A DNA stretch of 64,000 nt from JANNWF01 sp052390415 (GCA_052390415.1 JBQTGY010000056.1:50230-114229), one strand, 5' to 3'. Positions 8,956 to 18,567 are shown, numbered from the stretch's first letter. Notes: generated by a model not told the origin, from the sequence alone. Translations and numbers: made by a program.

Positions 8956-9894
8956 CTACATTCCTTCGAAATGTTGGTAGCCGGCGCGCGGACGCTGCCA
9001 GTGTCGACCATCCGGAGCCACTGCGCGCAACCCCGGCGTGGCATCGATGCGACCGATCACGCAGGCCGGGGTGCCGGTCAATGCCAAGGCCGTACCGATT
9101 TGCTGGCGATGCGCAGGCGGTGCACTGAAACACAACTCGTAGTCGTCGCCACCTGCGCACTGATACAACCAACGATCAGGCCCGGCACACATGCGCGCCA
9201 GTGCCGGTGATGTCGGCAGGCTCGCCAACTGCACGGTCGCCCCCGCCTCACTGGCGCGCAACACGTGGCCAAGGTCGGCGAACAAGCCATCGGAGATGTC
9301 AATGCAGCCTGAGGCCAAACCACGCAGCGCCAGACCCGCAGAGACGCGTGGTGTCGGCCGGTACAAACGTGCGGCAAGATCCGGGCGCGACGAATCGGCC
9401 AAACCTGCCGCCGCGTCGCCCAGCGTGCCAGTCACCCACAAGTCATCTCCGACCTTGGCACCACTGCGTCGCAAAGCTTGCGCGGGTGGCACAAAGCCGT
9501 GCACGGTGACCCCAATGGACAGCGCACCGCGTGTGGTGTCTCCACCGACCAAGGCGACACCATGGCCCGTGGCCAGGGTCAGAAAGCCGTCGATGAAACG
9601 ATCCAGCCATGCCTCTTCGGCTTCCGGCAGGGCCAAAGTCAACAAGGCCCACGCCGGTTCGGCACCCATTGCGGCCAGATCGCTGAGGTTCACCGCCAGC
9701 GCTTTCCAGCCGATGTCGAATGGCGCATCGGAAGCGCGAAAGTGCACACCTTCGTTGAGCACATCGGTGCTGACTGCCAGCAGCTGATTGGCCGGCGGCA
9801 GCAGCAATGCGGCGTCGTCGCCGATGCCCAGGATGACGTCACTGCGGCTACCCGCGCGCAGCCGGATACGCTCGATCAGCTCGAACTCGGCCAT
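8956..9894 (-). CDS. thiL: thiamine-monophosphate kinase
   Basis: The protein has 312 residues and phosphorylates thiamine monophosphate to the active cofactor thiamine pyrophosphate. It belongs to the PurM/AIRS-like ATPases. The N-terminal GDDAALL, VSTDVLNEGVHF and DIGWKALAVNLSDLAAMGA motifs, the VGGDTTRG loop and ISDGLFADLGH are all present, so it looks functional. The length is normal for the family. It lies 14 bp downstream of nusB and is followed by pgpA after 2 bp. Confidence 0.95.
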   Translation of the reverse strand: MAEFELIERIRLRAGSRSDVILGIGDDAALLLPPANQLLAVSTDVLNEGVHFRASDAPFDIGWKALAVNLSDLAAMGAEPAWALLTLALPEAEEAWLDRFIDGFLTLATGHGVALVGGDTTRGALSIGVTVHGFVPPAQALRRSGAKVGDDLWVTGTLGDAAAGLADSSRPDLAARLYRPTPRVSAGLALRGLASGCIDISDGLFADLGHVLRASEAGATVQLASLPTSPALARMCAGPDRWLYQCAGGDDYELCFSAPPAHRQQIGTALALTGTPACVIGRIDATPGLRAVAPDGRHWQRPRAGYQHFEGM

Positions 9895-9908
9895 TCCAAT
9901 CGGACCGT

Positions 9909-10370
9909 CTAGCGCCGACGCGCCGCGTCAACCTCAACGCTGCGCCAAGCGGCGCAGGCCTTGTCCAGCACGCCGTTTACATACCCGTGGCCGTGATCAG
10001 CACCGAAGCGTTTGGCAATTTCGATGGCTTCGTTGATGACCACGCGATAGGGCACATCCGGTCGATAGATCAACTCGTAGGCCGCCAACCGCAATACCCC
10101 GCGCTCAATGGGATCGACCTGCTCGATGTCGCGATCAATGAAGCGCGCCAACTCCGCATCGATATTCGCGCGATGTTTTTCCAGACCGTTGAGCAGGTCT
10201 TCAAAATACGGAAGGTCTGCGACTTCCATTTCCTGCTCATGGGCAAACTCGGCGATGACCTTGTCCATCGTCGCGCCCGCCATTTGCCAGGCGTAAACGG
10301 CTTGCAAAGCGCGCCGTCGCGAGCGCGAACGCGCGACCGGATCGACGCCGTCGGTACGCCGCGGCCTCAT
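9909..10370 (-). CDS. nusB: transcription antitermination factor NusB
   Basis: The protein has 153 residues and an all-helical NusB fold. With NusE (S10) it binds boxA RNA in rRNA antitermination. Typical features are the basic N terminus (SRSRRRALQAVYAWQ), the FARFIDRDIEQVDPIERGVLRLAAYEL-like helix (the core can be read as DPIERGVLR) and INEAIEIAKRFG near the C terminus. The start codon overlaps the ribH stop in an ATGA, the classic ribH-nusB coupling of proteobacteria. Confidence 0.95.
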   Translation of the reverse strand: MRPRRTDGVDPVARSRSRRRALQAVYAWQMAGATMDKVIAEFAHEQEMEVADLPYFEDLLNGLEKHRANIDAELARFIDRDIEQVDPIERGVLRLAAYELIYRPDVPYRVVINEAIEIAKRFGADHGHGYVNGVLDKACAAWRSVEVDAARRR

Positions 10371-10834
10371 GCCAACACCTGCCGCAGGCCGACCATTTCA
10401 AGCGCCGCCAGCGCGGCTTCTTCGCCCTTGTTGCCGAGCAAACCATCGGCTCGCGCCAGGGCATCGTCCAGACGCTCCACCGCCAGCACGCCGTTGGCAA
10501 CGGGTACACCAGTGTCCAAAGCGACGCGTGCCAACCCTTGCGCGCAGATGTCGGCGACATGCTCGTAATGACGGGTCTCACCGCGCACCACGCAACCCAG
10601 CGCGATCAACGCCGCATGTTTGCCCGTCTGGATCACCCACTGACACGCCACGGGCAACTCCCAGGCACCGGGCACCCGCACCACATCGATGGCATCGGCG
10701 GCCACGCCATTGCCTTCCAGCGTGCGCCGCGCGCCATCGACCAGCGCATCAGTGATGCCTGGATTCCAGCGACTGGCGATCACCGCAAAACGGGCACCGG
10801 CGGCAGCATGGAGATCACCTTCGAAACGTGGCAT
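10367..10834 (-). CDS. ribH: 6,7-dimethyl-8-ribityllumazine synthase
   Basis: The protein has 155 residues and condenses 5-amino-6-ribitylaminouracil with dihydroxybutanone phosphate to lumazine, the penultimate step of riboflavin synthesis. Conserved pieces are SRWNPGITDAL at the N terminus, VPGAWELP, the GCVVRGETRHYEHV loop with the catalytic His, and GVPVANGVLAV. The length is that of the icosahedral or pentameric enzyme. It lies 31 bp after ribBA and overlaps nusB by four bases. Confidence 0.96.
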   Translation of the reverse strand: MPRFEGDLHAAAGARFAVIASRWNPGITDALVDGARRTLEGNGVAADAIDVVRVPGAWELPVACQWVIQTGKHAALIALGCVVRGETRHYEHVADICAQGLARVALDTGVPVANGVLAVERLDDALARADGLLGNKGEEAALAALEMVGLRQVLA

Positions 10835-10865
10835 CGGCAGATGAGAACTTGGGAAGGTGCCAAGT

Positions 10866-11969
10866 TTAGCTTGCTACGCCTGGATCGACGTATTCGACGA
10901 CTTCCAGACCAAATCCCGCCAAGGCCACCTGCCGGCGCGGCGTACCGATCACGCGCAGCTTGCGCGCGCCCAGATCGGCAAGAATTTGCGCGCCCACGCC
11001 GTTGCGACGCCACTGCGCCATCGGTTTGGCGGCATGCGGGCCGTCCACTTGCTGCAATCGCGCCAACACGGCATCCGGCTCGCTGGCTTCGGCGAGCACG
11101 ACCACGGCACCACTGCCATGGGTGGCGACCTGGCGTAGGGCGTCAGCCAAGCTCGGTTGCAAATCGGGCCGGCGCAATCCCAACACATCGCCCAGCAAAT
11201 TCTTCACATGCACGCGAACCAGCAGCGGCACGTTGTGCTCCGGCACGCCGCGCAACAAGGCAAAGTGCAGATCGCGAGCGATGCGGTCGCGATAGGTCAG
11301 CAATCGAAATGGACCCTGCTGGGTGCTGACATCACGTTCGTCCACGCGCTCGACCGTGTGTTCGGTTTGCAGGCGATGCTGGATCAGGTCAGCGATGCTG
11401 CCGAGCTTCAGGCCATGGGTTTCTGCGAAGACTTCGAGTTCCGGCCGCCGCGCCATGCTGCCATCGGTATTCAGGATTTCGACCAATACACCCGCGGGCT
11501 CCAATCCCGCCAGACGGGCCAGATCGCTGGCGGCCTCGGTGTGGCCAGCACGCACCAGCACACCACCGTCTTGCGCTTGCAGAGGGAAGATGTGGCCGGG
11601 TTGCGACAGGTCCGCCGCACGCGCCTGCGGCTGCACGGCGGTCTGGATGGTGTGGGCGCGGTCTGATGCCGAGATGCCGGTGGTCACGCCGTCGGCCGGT
11701 GCGGTGGGGACAGTGAAGTTGGTGCGGTACTGCGAGGTGTTGTCGATCACCATCGGCGGCAGGCGCAGCTGTTCGCAGCGGCTCCGCGTCAGTGCCAGGC
11801 ACACCAGCCCACGCGCGTGGGTGACCATGAAGTTGATGTCTTGGGGCCGCACGTGCGACGCCGCCATGATCAGATCGCCCTCGTTCTCGCGATCCTCGTC
11901 ATCAACGATGACCACCATACGACCCTGTCGGATTTCTTCGAGCAATTCGGGAACGGTTGCAAACGGCAT
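10866..11969 (-). CDS. ribB: dihydroxybutanone-phosphate synthase with a degenerate GTP cyclohydrolase II domain
   Basis: The protein has 367 residues. The N-terminal ~205 residues are a complete RibB domain that makes 3,4-dihydroxy-2-butanone 4-phosphate from ribulose 5-phosphate. VDDEDRENEGDL, GVTTGISASDRA and HTEAASDLARLAG are all intact. The C-terminal ~160 residues align with GTP cyclohydrolase II but lack its active site. Where active enzymes have the zinc cysteines (RCDCG), this one has RRPDL, and the catalytic GRNIGL segment is missing. It is therefore probably RibB only, and GTP cyclohydrolase II must be encoded elsewhere. Often annotated ribBA. I see no FMN riboswitch in the 424 bp upstream. 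Confidence 0.9.
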   Translation of the reverse strand: MPFATVPELLEEIRQGRMVVIVDDEDRENEGDLIMAASHVRPQDINFMVTHARGLVCLALTRSRCEQLRLPPMVIDNTSQYRTNFTVPTAPADGVTTGISASDRAHTIQTAVQPQARAADLSQPGHIFPLQAQDGGVLVRAGHTEAASDLARLAGLEPAGVLVEILNTDGSMARRPELEVFAETHGLKLGSIADLIQHRLQTEHTVERVDERDVSTQQGPFRLLTYRDRIARDLHFALLRGVPEHNVPLLVRVHVKNLLGDVLGLRRPDLQPSLADALRQVATHGSGAVVVLAEASEPDAVLARLQQVDGPHAAKPMAQWRRNGVGAQILADLGARKLRVIGTPRRQVALAGFGLEVVEYVDPGVAS

Positions 11970-12393
11970 GACGGCGGGTGGCTGGCAAAACGGGTCGCAA
12001 GTTTACGCGGTGAGGCGGTGGTGGTTGGGTGGTCATCCACAACGGGTGGATGCGCTTGCTCCTGGAGGGCGTCGCTCCTGCGACGCTGCTCTTGCCACAC
12101 CGACTTCATGAAGGCAGCCGCACGGGAGCAGGGCCCTCCCGGGGTCTCAGGCAGCGGAACTCGGCTACGGCAACCGCCCCACCACACTTGTCTGGCCAAG
12201 GAAGCGCGTGATCGCCTTGCAACACCAGCAGGCCACCGAGCAGGTCCGCCCACACCGCATTGCTGCCAGTACCCGCCACCGCCTTGCCGCCAGCATCGCC
12301 GGAGCATAGGAGAAGGGCAACGTTCAGCGTGTCGACCGTGTTGGCGAAGCTGAGGCCACTTCTTTCTACCCAACTCGGCGTCGTCGATGATGG
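11970..12393. other. gene-free stretch between ribB and the peptide transporter
   Basis: This stretch of 424 bp lies between two leftward genes. It contains a perfect 7-bp hairpin at 12069-12086 (GCGTCGC, loop TCCT, GCGACGC). On the minus strand, a frame without a start codon ending at the TGA at 12106 keeps high third-position GC and could be a decayed gene end, but I recognise no family. I find no FMN riboswitch core (AGGGC, GGCGGT) upstream of ribB. No strong promoter is apparent. Confidence 0.4.
12069..12086. repeat. REP-like perfect hairpin
   Basis: GCGTCGC at 12069-12075 and GCGACGC at 12080-12086 form a perfect 7-bp stem with a TCCT tetraloop, in the spacer upstream of ribB. There is no T-run, so it is not a classical terminator. 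It resembles the small palindromic repeats scattered in xanthomonad genomes, though copy number cannot be judged from one window. Confidence 0.4.
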
Positions 12394-13869
12394 TCACCGC
12401 ACCCCATGCATCAGCTTGTTGATCAACGGTGCAAACAGCAGGAAGGCAAAGCCCATCACTGCGCCGCCGATGGCGATCTGGGTGTAAGTCGCCGAGTATT
12501 GAGCGATACCCAAGCTGCCGCCGGAAGCCACCGAAGCAATCGCGCCGGCGGCGAAGTTGCCGATGGCGGTGCACAAGAACCACGCGCCCATCGCCAGCCC
12601 ATTGTCCTTGGGTGCGGCCAGCTTGCTGACCATCGACAGGCCAATCGGCGACAGGCACAACTCGCCCATGGTGTTGATCAGATAGACCAAGGCCAACAGG
12701 GTCCACGCCAGTTTTCCAGCGTCGCTGAGCAAGTGCTCGATGCTGAACACCAGGGTGGTGAATCCGAGTGCCACCAGCAGCAATGCTATGGCGAACTTGC
12801 GTGGGATGGATGGATTCATTCCGCGTGCTTCCAAGCGTGGCCACAGCCAGGCAAACACCGGTGCCATCAGCAGGATGAAAACCGGATTGGCCGATTGGAA
12901 CAGGGTGAAGTCGAACGGTGCGTCGACATAATCCTTGGCGAAGAAGTTGAGCGACGAGCCGGCCTGTTCGAACATGCCCCAGAACAAGATCTTGGCCAGA
13001 AACAGCAGCAACATGGCTTGATAACGCTGCAACTGCACGCGGTCGCCACTCTTCACGGCACTGGCGATGAAATAGATGGTCAGCACCGCAAACATCAGCA
13101 GCAGCAAGTAACCAACGATCCTCGCTTCGCTCAGCATCAGGTAGACCACCGGCACCAGCGCGAGGCAACCGAGCAAGACCTTGAAGACGCGACTCATCGA
13201 CTGCGCCGGCACAGGTGCCGCACCTATGGGCCCCAACCAACTCACCAACAACTGGAACGTCATCAGCCCGGCAATCATGCCGAGGCCAGCGGCAAAAAAT
13301 CCCCATTGGTAACCGAAGTAAACACCGATGACGGTGCCGCAGATCAGCGGCGCGAGCGCGCCACCGGCGTTGATGCCCATGTAGAAAATCGTGAATCCGG
13401 AATCACGGCGCATGTCGGTGGGCGCATACAGCTTGCCCACCAGCACCGAGATGTTCGGCTTGAACAATCCATTGCCGACGACGATGAATGCGAGACCGAA
13501 CAGGAACCAACGCAGATCGGGAATCAACAACAAGAACAAGCCGCCGGCCATCAAGGTGCCGCCAAGCATGATTGACGCGCGATAGCCCAGATAACGATCC
13601 GCAACGAAGCCACCAAAGATGCCAGTGGCATAGATCAACGCGGTGTAGGCACCGTAGGTCAGGCTGGCTTGTGCTTTCGCTTCACCCTCGGGCAGCAAGC
13701 CGAAGAATGCGGTGGCGACGTAGACCGCCAATAACGCACGCATTCCGTAGTAGGCGAAGCGCTCCCAGAACTCAGCGAAAAACAGCATCCACAGCGGCCG
13801 CGGGTGGCCAATGAATTCACCCGGCGGCGGCGGCACGAAGGGTTCGGTAGTCGCTGGGGCTTGAGCCAT
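12394..13869 (-). CDS. POT-family proton-coupled peptide transporter
   Basis: The protein has 491 residues from the ATG at 13869; a longer in-frame extension upstream lacks a plausible start. This is a major-facilitator protein with about 12-14 membrane segments that imports di- and tripeptides with protons. The POT signatures are clear: EFWERFAYYGMRALL in helix 1 (ExxERFxYY), GGFVADRYLGYR after helix 3, and FYMGINAGGALAPLICG in helix 5. The nearest characterised types are DtpT and DtpA. It is monocistronic, flanked by 424 bp and 210 bp spacers. Peptide uptake would fit an organism that secretes proteases, but that link is inference. Confidence 0.92.
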   Translation of the reverse strand: MAQAPATTEPFVPPPPGEFIGHPRPLWMLFFAEFWERFAYYGMRALLAVYVATAFFGLLPEGEAKAQASLTYGAYTALIYATGIFGGFVADRYLGYRASIMLGGTLMAGGLFLLLIPDLRWFLFGLAFIVVGNGLFKPNISVLVGKLYAPTDMRRDSGFTIFYMGINAGGALAPLICGTVIGVYFGYQWGFFAAGLGMIAGLMTFQLLVSWLGPIGAAPVPAQSMSRVFKVLLGCLALVPVVYLMLSEARIVGYLLLLMFAVLTIYFIASAVKSGDRVQLQRYQAMLLLFLAKILFWGMFEQAGSSLNFFAKDYVDAPFDFTLFQSANPVFILLMAPVFAWLWPRLEARGMNPSIPRKFAIALLLVALGFTTLVFSIEHLLSDAGKLAWTLLALVYLINTMGELCLSPIGLSMVSKLAAPKDNGLAMGAWFLCTAIGNFAAGAIASVASGGSLGIAQYSATYTQIAIGGAVMGFAFLLFAPLINKLMHGVR

Positions 13870-14079
13870 GAGCAATCGTGAGGTTGGCGGATGTGGGCGC
13901 GAGTCTAGCCCGCAACTCAGCCTGCGGTCACGGCGACGCGTCGTGTCCACTGAGACACACCCAGGTGACCACAATGGTGTCAGCCCCAGTGCAGTGACGC
14001 AGGACGCTCGCTCGCAGCCATCGCGGCCCTGCGGAGCGATGCCATGCGATCACCGATCAGGCATCACCCACTTGCGGGG

Positions 14080-14577
14080 TCAGCGCAGCCCTTCCAATCC
14101 ATCGCGATACACAAAATCGCGAGGAATGGTCTGCTCGCCTTTCACATCACCCAGCGCACCTTGCGCGATCCAATCGAAGATCAGGCCTTGCTGCTCGATG
14201 CTCAGTGGGTTCTGCAGAAACGGCATGCGCAGCCCGCCAAAGCCCGGTTGATTGCAATTGATCTTGTCGAACAGCGGGCTGGCAAACGGCCGTCCAGGAA
14301 TCACATAACCCGCCGGCAGCAACTTGTAGATGGCGTCGATGCCGAGATCGGTCAAGTCAAGATCGCCATCGAACTGGCCGGGGTTGTGGCAGCTGGTGCA
14401 ACGTCCAGACACGAACATTTCGTTGATGATTGGCTTGACCTGGGTTTGCCAATTGACATCAAACGTGATCGGCAACCCGCCAAGGTCATCGCAGCCCGCA
14501 CCCGGCGGGAAAGTCTGTGCGGCAGCCGATCCGGAGCCAACCACCGCCAGCCAGACAAGAGCGCTACGCCACCCCAT
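14080..14577 (-). CDS. exported c-type cytochrome-like protein
   Basis: The protein has 165 residues with a signal peptide ending near SAAAQ. One heme-attachment motif, CTSCH, occurs near residue 60. It is followed by a segment ending in MPF and a helix with LSIEQQGLIFDWIAQGA. This pattern matches the small cytochrome domains often attached to, or beside, DUF1501/DUF1800-type exported proteins. A Met near GGLRMPF could be the second heme ligand. The gene starts 14 bp inside the end of the DUF1501 gene in another frame, so it is translationally coupled to it. Redox partner unknown. Confidence 0.8.
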   Translation of the reverse strand: MGWRSALVWLAVVGSGSAAAQTFPPGAGCDDLGGLPITFDVNWQTQVKPIINEMFVSGRCTSCHNPGQFDGDLDLTDLGIDAIYKLLPAGYVIPGRPFASPLFDKINCNQPGFGGLRMPFLQNPLSIEQQGLIFDWIAQGALGDVKGEQTIPRDFVYRDGLEGLR

Positions 14578-16198
14578 TCATCAAGCCCGGCACGATCCGA
14601 CTGAAATTGGCGAACGACGGTGAAGACACCGGGTTGGCAAACGGGCCAGTCACGAAATTGTCGATGTTGGGGAAGATCGCCGGGATGTCACTGTCGGACA
14701 CGCCCATCCAGCGCGCCAAAGTGGCACACAACTGATCGGCGGCGGTGGTCGGAATGAATTGGCCGCGCTGAAAACATTCGCCTTGATTGGCACCATCGCT
14801 GATGCTGCCGGTCAACGAATTGTTCAGCACGATGGTCGGATAGCGGCCATACACGTTGCCACCATTGACCGCACCGCCCACCACGAATTGCAGACTGCCC
14901 CAGGCGTGGTCGCTGCCATTGCCATTGGAGTTGATGGTGCGGGCGAACTCGCTGGTGCTGAACAGGGTGACGTCGTTGCTGCGACCAATCGCGACCATCG
15001 CCTTGTAGAACGAATCGACGGCTTGCGACACCCGCTGCAATAGCAGGTGGTGGCCAGTCGCACCCGTGGAAGTGATCTGGTTGTCGTGGGTATCAAAGCC
15101 ACCGATGCGGACGAAAAACACCTGCCGGTTGGCGCCGATGGGCGAAACAAATCCCGCGTTGTCTGGCTGTGTGGTGCTGATGCGGACCATGCGCGCGACC
15201 TGGCGCAGTTGGTCGGCCAGCGAGTTGCCGGCGGGCCAGACAAATCCGGTGCTGCCACCGCCATTGACCGGATCGGCTGCTGGAATGCCGGCAATCGCCG
15301 GGTTGATGACGAAGTCCGCAAGCTCCAACGAACGATCAACAATGCTGCGATATTCATTGGTGAAGGCCTGCGGGCTGGCCGCATCCAGAAGTTGTTCCAG
15401 ATGCGCGCGCCGCACCTGTTGAAACTGGTTGGCCGTGGTGTTGGTGGAGCTGTAGTTGGTCAGCGACGTGGCGGGCGCGGTGCCGGACGTCGACAACGCA
15501 AACGAGAACAGTGGCACACCACCGTCTTCCACGCCCGACAGGAAACGGGTCTGTCCGGACAGCGTAATGGTCGGTGGCAGGCCATTGGTGGCCGAAGCCG
15601 GCAGCGCTACCCGCCCGGCCACGCGTCCACCCCAGCCTTCGGTCACCTGTGTGCTGGAGCCCGAACCGATGTGCCAGAGATTGGTCTGGTCATTATGCGA
15701 ATACAGCTGCGGTGGCCGCCGCCGATTGTTGAATTGAGCCACCGTGGTGGGCTCGACCAAGGGGCCGATGTTGGGCAGGAAGGCGAGTCTTCCCTGGCCA
15801 TACAAGGTCGCCATTTCCGGGCAGAACGGATTCACGCCGTACTGACCGCCCGCGATCGACAACGTTGCGGGCGGGGTCTGCCCGTTGATGAAGCCGGCGC
15901 CGGTGTGTCGCGGCAGTCCCAAGCCACCGCCGTTACCGGTCGTGGGGTTGTAGATGCCATTGCGCGCCGTGACGTATTTGGCATGGGCGGCATCGCCGCC
16001 CGGAATCAACATGTTCCAGGCGTCGTTGCCACCATCCAGATACAGACACACCAAAGCGCGATAGCCGCTGGCGGGCGTGCCCGCGAGCGCTGCTGGAATC
16101 AACCCGAGCTGCGGAAACAGCGCTTGCGCACCACCACAGGCCAGCACACCGCAACCTGCCTGCAAGAAGGCGCGACGGGAAGTGAGAATCTTGCTCAT
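14564..16198 (-). CDS. DUF1501 family exported protein, Tat substrate
   Basis: The protein has 544 residues. I chose the ATG at 16198, with GAGGA 9 nt upstream, over an in-frame TTG three codons earlier. The N terminus carries a twin-arginine signal (TSRRAFLQAG) followed by a hydrophobic stretch, so it is probably folded in the cytoplasm and exported by Tat. The VCLYLDGGNDAWNMLIP segment and DTHDNQ-like and SEFART motifs are those of DUF1501, a family related to alkaline phosphatase/sulfatase folds. Function is not established. It lies 12 bp after the DUF1800 gene and overlaps the cytochrome gene. The DUF1800-DUF1501 pair is widespread and presumably acts as a unit. Confidence 0.9.
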   Translation of the reverse strand: MSKILTSRRAFLQAGCGVLACGGAQALFPQLGLIPAALAGTPASGYRALVCLYLDGGNDAWNMLIPGGDAAHAKYVTARNGIYNPTTGNGGGLGLPRHTGAGFINGQTPPATLSIAGGQYGVNPFCPEMATLYGQGRLAFLPNIGPLVEPTTVAQFNNRRRPPQLYSHNDQTNLWHIGSGSSTQVTEGWGGRVAGRVALPASATNGLPPTITLSGQTRFLSGVEDGGVPLFSFALSTSGTAPATSLTNYSSTNTTANQFQQVRRAHLEQLLDAASPQAFTNEYRSIVDRSLELADFVINPAIAGIPAADPVNGGGSTGFVWPAGNSLADQLRQVARMVRISTTQPDNAGFVSPIGANRQVFFVRIGGFDTHDNQITSTGATGHHLLLQRVSQAVDSFYKAMVAIGRSNDVTLFSTSEFARTINSNGNGSDHAWGSLQFVVGGAVNGGNVYGRYPTIVLNNSLTGSISDGANQGECFQRGQFIPTTAADQLCATLARWMGVSDSDIPAIFPNIDNFVTGPFANPVSSPSFANFSRIVPGLMNGVA

Positions 16199-16210
16199 GG
16201 CCGTCAATCC

Positions 16211-18508
16211 TCAGCGCTGAAGGGACGCCTCGGGCGAAATCGCCGCGAGGTGCAGGAGGTAAAGAACTTCGCGACGGCGGGTGTTTTGCGCCACCGTCTC
16301 CCCGAAGGTGCCGGTCAATCCAGTCCGCAGGAGTCGGTACAGAACGCCGCGCGTGCCGGTATTGAGTGTCGTGTTGCCTGGATTGTTGAGGTCACCCAAG
16401 GCGCCAGACATCGCGCCACCAAACAGGCGAACGTTGATGACTTCGATCAGATCGGCATCGTTGGTGGTGGTGCAGGTAATGCCGCAATTGCCGCCCGGCA
16501 GTCCATCCAGCGCCGCGTCCGGGAACCAGGCGTGGTCAGTCGGCAGCGGCGTGCGCAAGGGGCCATGGCAATTGTGATTGGTGCCGGTGCCACGTCCCGC
16601 GCAGACCTGATTGTAGATGTCGTTGGCACCCAGAATCGAGGTGCTCTCATTGATGATTTGCAGCTCAGGCGAAACCAGATCGAGATCACTGATCGGTCCG
16701 GGTGTCTGGAAATCGGGCTCGTAGAAGTTGAATACGGAAGGCGCACCCAAGGGTCGTTGTTGATACGCGCACTGCGGCCAGCTGGACGAACCGCAGCCAC
16801 CCGCAAACCGCGCCCAACGACGGTAAGGAACCGTGGCCGGCGTGGCACCAAAACTGCGCCAGACCTGGATCATCTTCAGCAGCGGCTCGCGCGTCTTGCC
16901 GGCATCGACCGCGTTCTCGACGTCGCCCAGCGGGCGTCTTGCTTCGATGTCAAACAGCACCGCCTTGATCACCGCACGCAAGTCGCCACGCGCACCCGAG
17001 CCATTGTTGGCGAACGCAGTGGCGACACGCTGGATATAGGCGGGCGATGGATTACTGCTGATCATTCGTTGAATCAACTGCCTTGCCACCATGACGGCGG
17101 TGTTGGGATGGTTGAACAAGAGATCGATGGCCGCATCAACGCCGCTGTTGCAGTAGGTCAGGCAGGCGGTCTTGCTGGCCGCCGGCGACGCCCCGTTGAG
17201 CGCGTCGCAGTTGATCGCGGTGCCGACTGCCAACCCTGGGCTTACTTCATTCAAGGTGAGCGGCGACGTGCCACCCAGTTCGATCAGTTTCACCGCGCCC
17301 GGTGTACCGCCGGGAATGCTCTCGCCCGCGGCCAGATCAATGATCGCGCCGGGCGGATTGGTGGGCACGCTGCCGGGCAATTGGAAACCCGTGCGATCAC
17401 GACCGGTGTCGTGATAACGCGGATAACAAATCATCGACTCATAACGATCCGGATGGACCAAACCGTTCTGCTCGTTGATGTCCAGCGACGGCGGTGTGGA
17501 AAAGAAATTGCCGGTGTTGAAACTGCAGTCGGTACCCGTGCAGCCGCAGGTGCGGTTGATCGTTTGACCCGCCACCGTGCGATTGCCACTGCACGCATAA
17601 CTCAAGCCGGTCAATACGCGCGACAGCACGGTGACGGTGAACTGGTTGTAGGTCGGCGCGCCTAGTCCGGTGTCGGGATCGATGATGGGATCAAAATCCA
17701 GCTCGCGCTGCACCAGACCAATCGAGAACAGCTGCATCAATTCGCGCGCGAAATTCTCGTCGGGCGCGACCAAGCCACCGCTGGGCAGACGATAGCGGGC
17801 GATTCGCGGCGTCATCGTGCCGTTGTTGGTCGCGTCGCTGTTGGTACAAGTGTGATATTCGAGTCCCGGCTGATTGACGTCGGTGTCGTCGTTCAAGGGG
17901 GGACGTTGGTCATAACAACGTGGCTCGATTTCAAATTTTCGATTGCGCAAATGGGTCAGATAGCGGCCCATCATCGGGCTGCGCACGGTCTCGGCGATCA
18001 GGGTTCGGTAGTTGCCGAAGGCATTGCGCACCAGCAGATCGTTCCACTCGGCCATCATCACCACTTCGCCCGACAGCCCGGCATCCTGATCCGAAGCCAC
18101 CACGATCTGGCCCAGCGCCCACGCCACCCGCTGGCGCAGCTGATCGTTGCCGGTGACGGCGACGTCGACCCAGCGATGCACGCGGTGGCTTTGCGCAAGA
18201 CTGGTTCCTGCCGTGTTCTCTGACACCGCCAGCGTTTCCAGAAATGGCCGACTCAAGGTGCTGGGCAAGGCGATCTGTTGATCGATCCACGCCGGAATCC
18301 CCGATGCACGCACCTGGGTAATGCTGGCGGCGGTGGCACCAAAGGTCGCCTGATTCAGGAAACGTGCGGCCTCGGCGTCGGAAGCTGGCGTCCCGAACTT
18401 GAGTTCGAAACCCTCCACGAAAAATCCCACCGCCTGCGCCGGCAGCGTCACGGCAAACAGAGCGGCGGCCAACACGACGCGGATGGCAGTTCGGGAAATC
18501 GCGATCAT
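16211..18508 (-). CDS. DUF1800 family exported protein
   Basis: The protein has 765 residues from the ATG at 18508, with a signal peptide (about 26 residues, ending PAQA). A GTG ten codons upstream is possible but less likely. DUF1800 hallmarks are AARFLNQATFGAT near the N terminus, LRQRVAWALGQI, MMGRYL and ENFARELMQLFSIGL in the middle. It is Cys-rich for an exported protein. Biochemical role is unknown for the family. It is the first gene of the DUF1800-DUF1501-cytochrome unit, and a perfect palindrome lies 60 bp upstream of its start. Confidence 0.9.
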   Translation of the reverse strand: MIAISRTAIRVVLAAALFAVTLPAQAVGFFVEGFELKFGTPASDAEAARFLNQATFGATAASITQVRASGIPAWIDQQIALPSTLSRPFLETLAVSENTAGTSLAQSHRVHRWVDVAVTGNDQLRQRVAWALGQIVVASDQDAGLSGEVVMMAEWNDLLVRNAFGNYRTLIAETVRSPMMGRYLTHLRNRKFEIEPRCYDQRPPLNDDTDVNQPGLEYHTCTNSDATNNGTMTPRIARYRLPSGGLVAPDENFARELMQLFSIGLVQRELDFDPIIDPDTGLGAPTYNQFTVTVLSRVLTGLSYACSGNRTVAGQTINRTCGCTGTDCSFNTGNFFSTPPSLDINEQNGLVHPDRYESMICYPRYHDTGRDRTGFQLPGSVPTNPPGAIIDLAAGESIPGGTPGAVKLIELGGTSPLTLNEVSPGLAVGTAINCDALNGASPAASKTACLTYCNSGVDAAIDLLFNHPNTAVMVARQLIQRMISSNPSPAYIQRVATAFANNGSGARGDLRAVIKAVLFDIEARRPLGDVENAVDAGKTREPLLKMIQVWRSFGATPATVPYRRWARFAGGCGSSSWPQCAYQQRPLGAPSVFNFYEPDFQTPGPISDLDLVSPELQIINESTSILGANDIYNQVCAGRGTGTNHNCHGPLRTPLPTDHAWFPDAALDGLPGGNCGITCTTTNDADLIEVINVRLFGGAMSGALGDLNNPGNTTLNTGTRGVLYRLLRTGLTGTFGETVAQNTRRREVLYLLHLAAISPEASLQR

Positions 18509-18567
18509 GAGGACACCCTGGCAAAGTTTGAGCAGCACGTGCGAACCGTTGCGCCGTCTATGCTGAG

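Noticed and set aside
12106..12390. possible decayed gene on the minus strand upstream of ribB
   Set aside because: The frame has high third-position GC and a stop at 12106, but no start codon and no recognisable family, so I do not annotate it.
11970..12393. FMN riboswitch upstream of ribB
   Set aside because: I looked for the conserved AGGGC and GGCGGT cores on the minus strand and did not find them in order.
11870..13306. 478-codon minus-strand frame
   Set aside because: It covers the POT transporter and the ribB start in another frame, and its translation lacks the membrane segments and motifs of the real gene.
15047..17665. 872-codon open frame on the plus strand
   Set aside because: It is antisense to the DUF1501 and DUF1800 genes, both of which have clear family motifs. 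Long antisense frames are common in GC-rich DNA.
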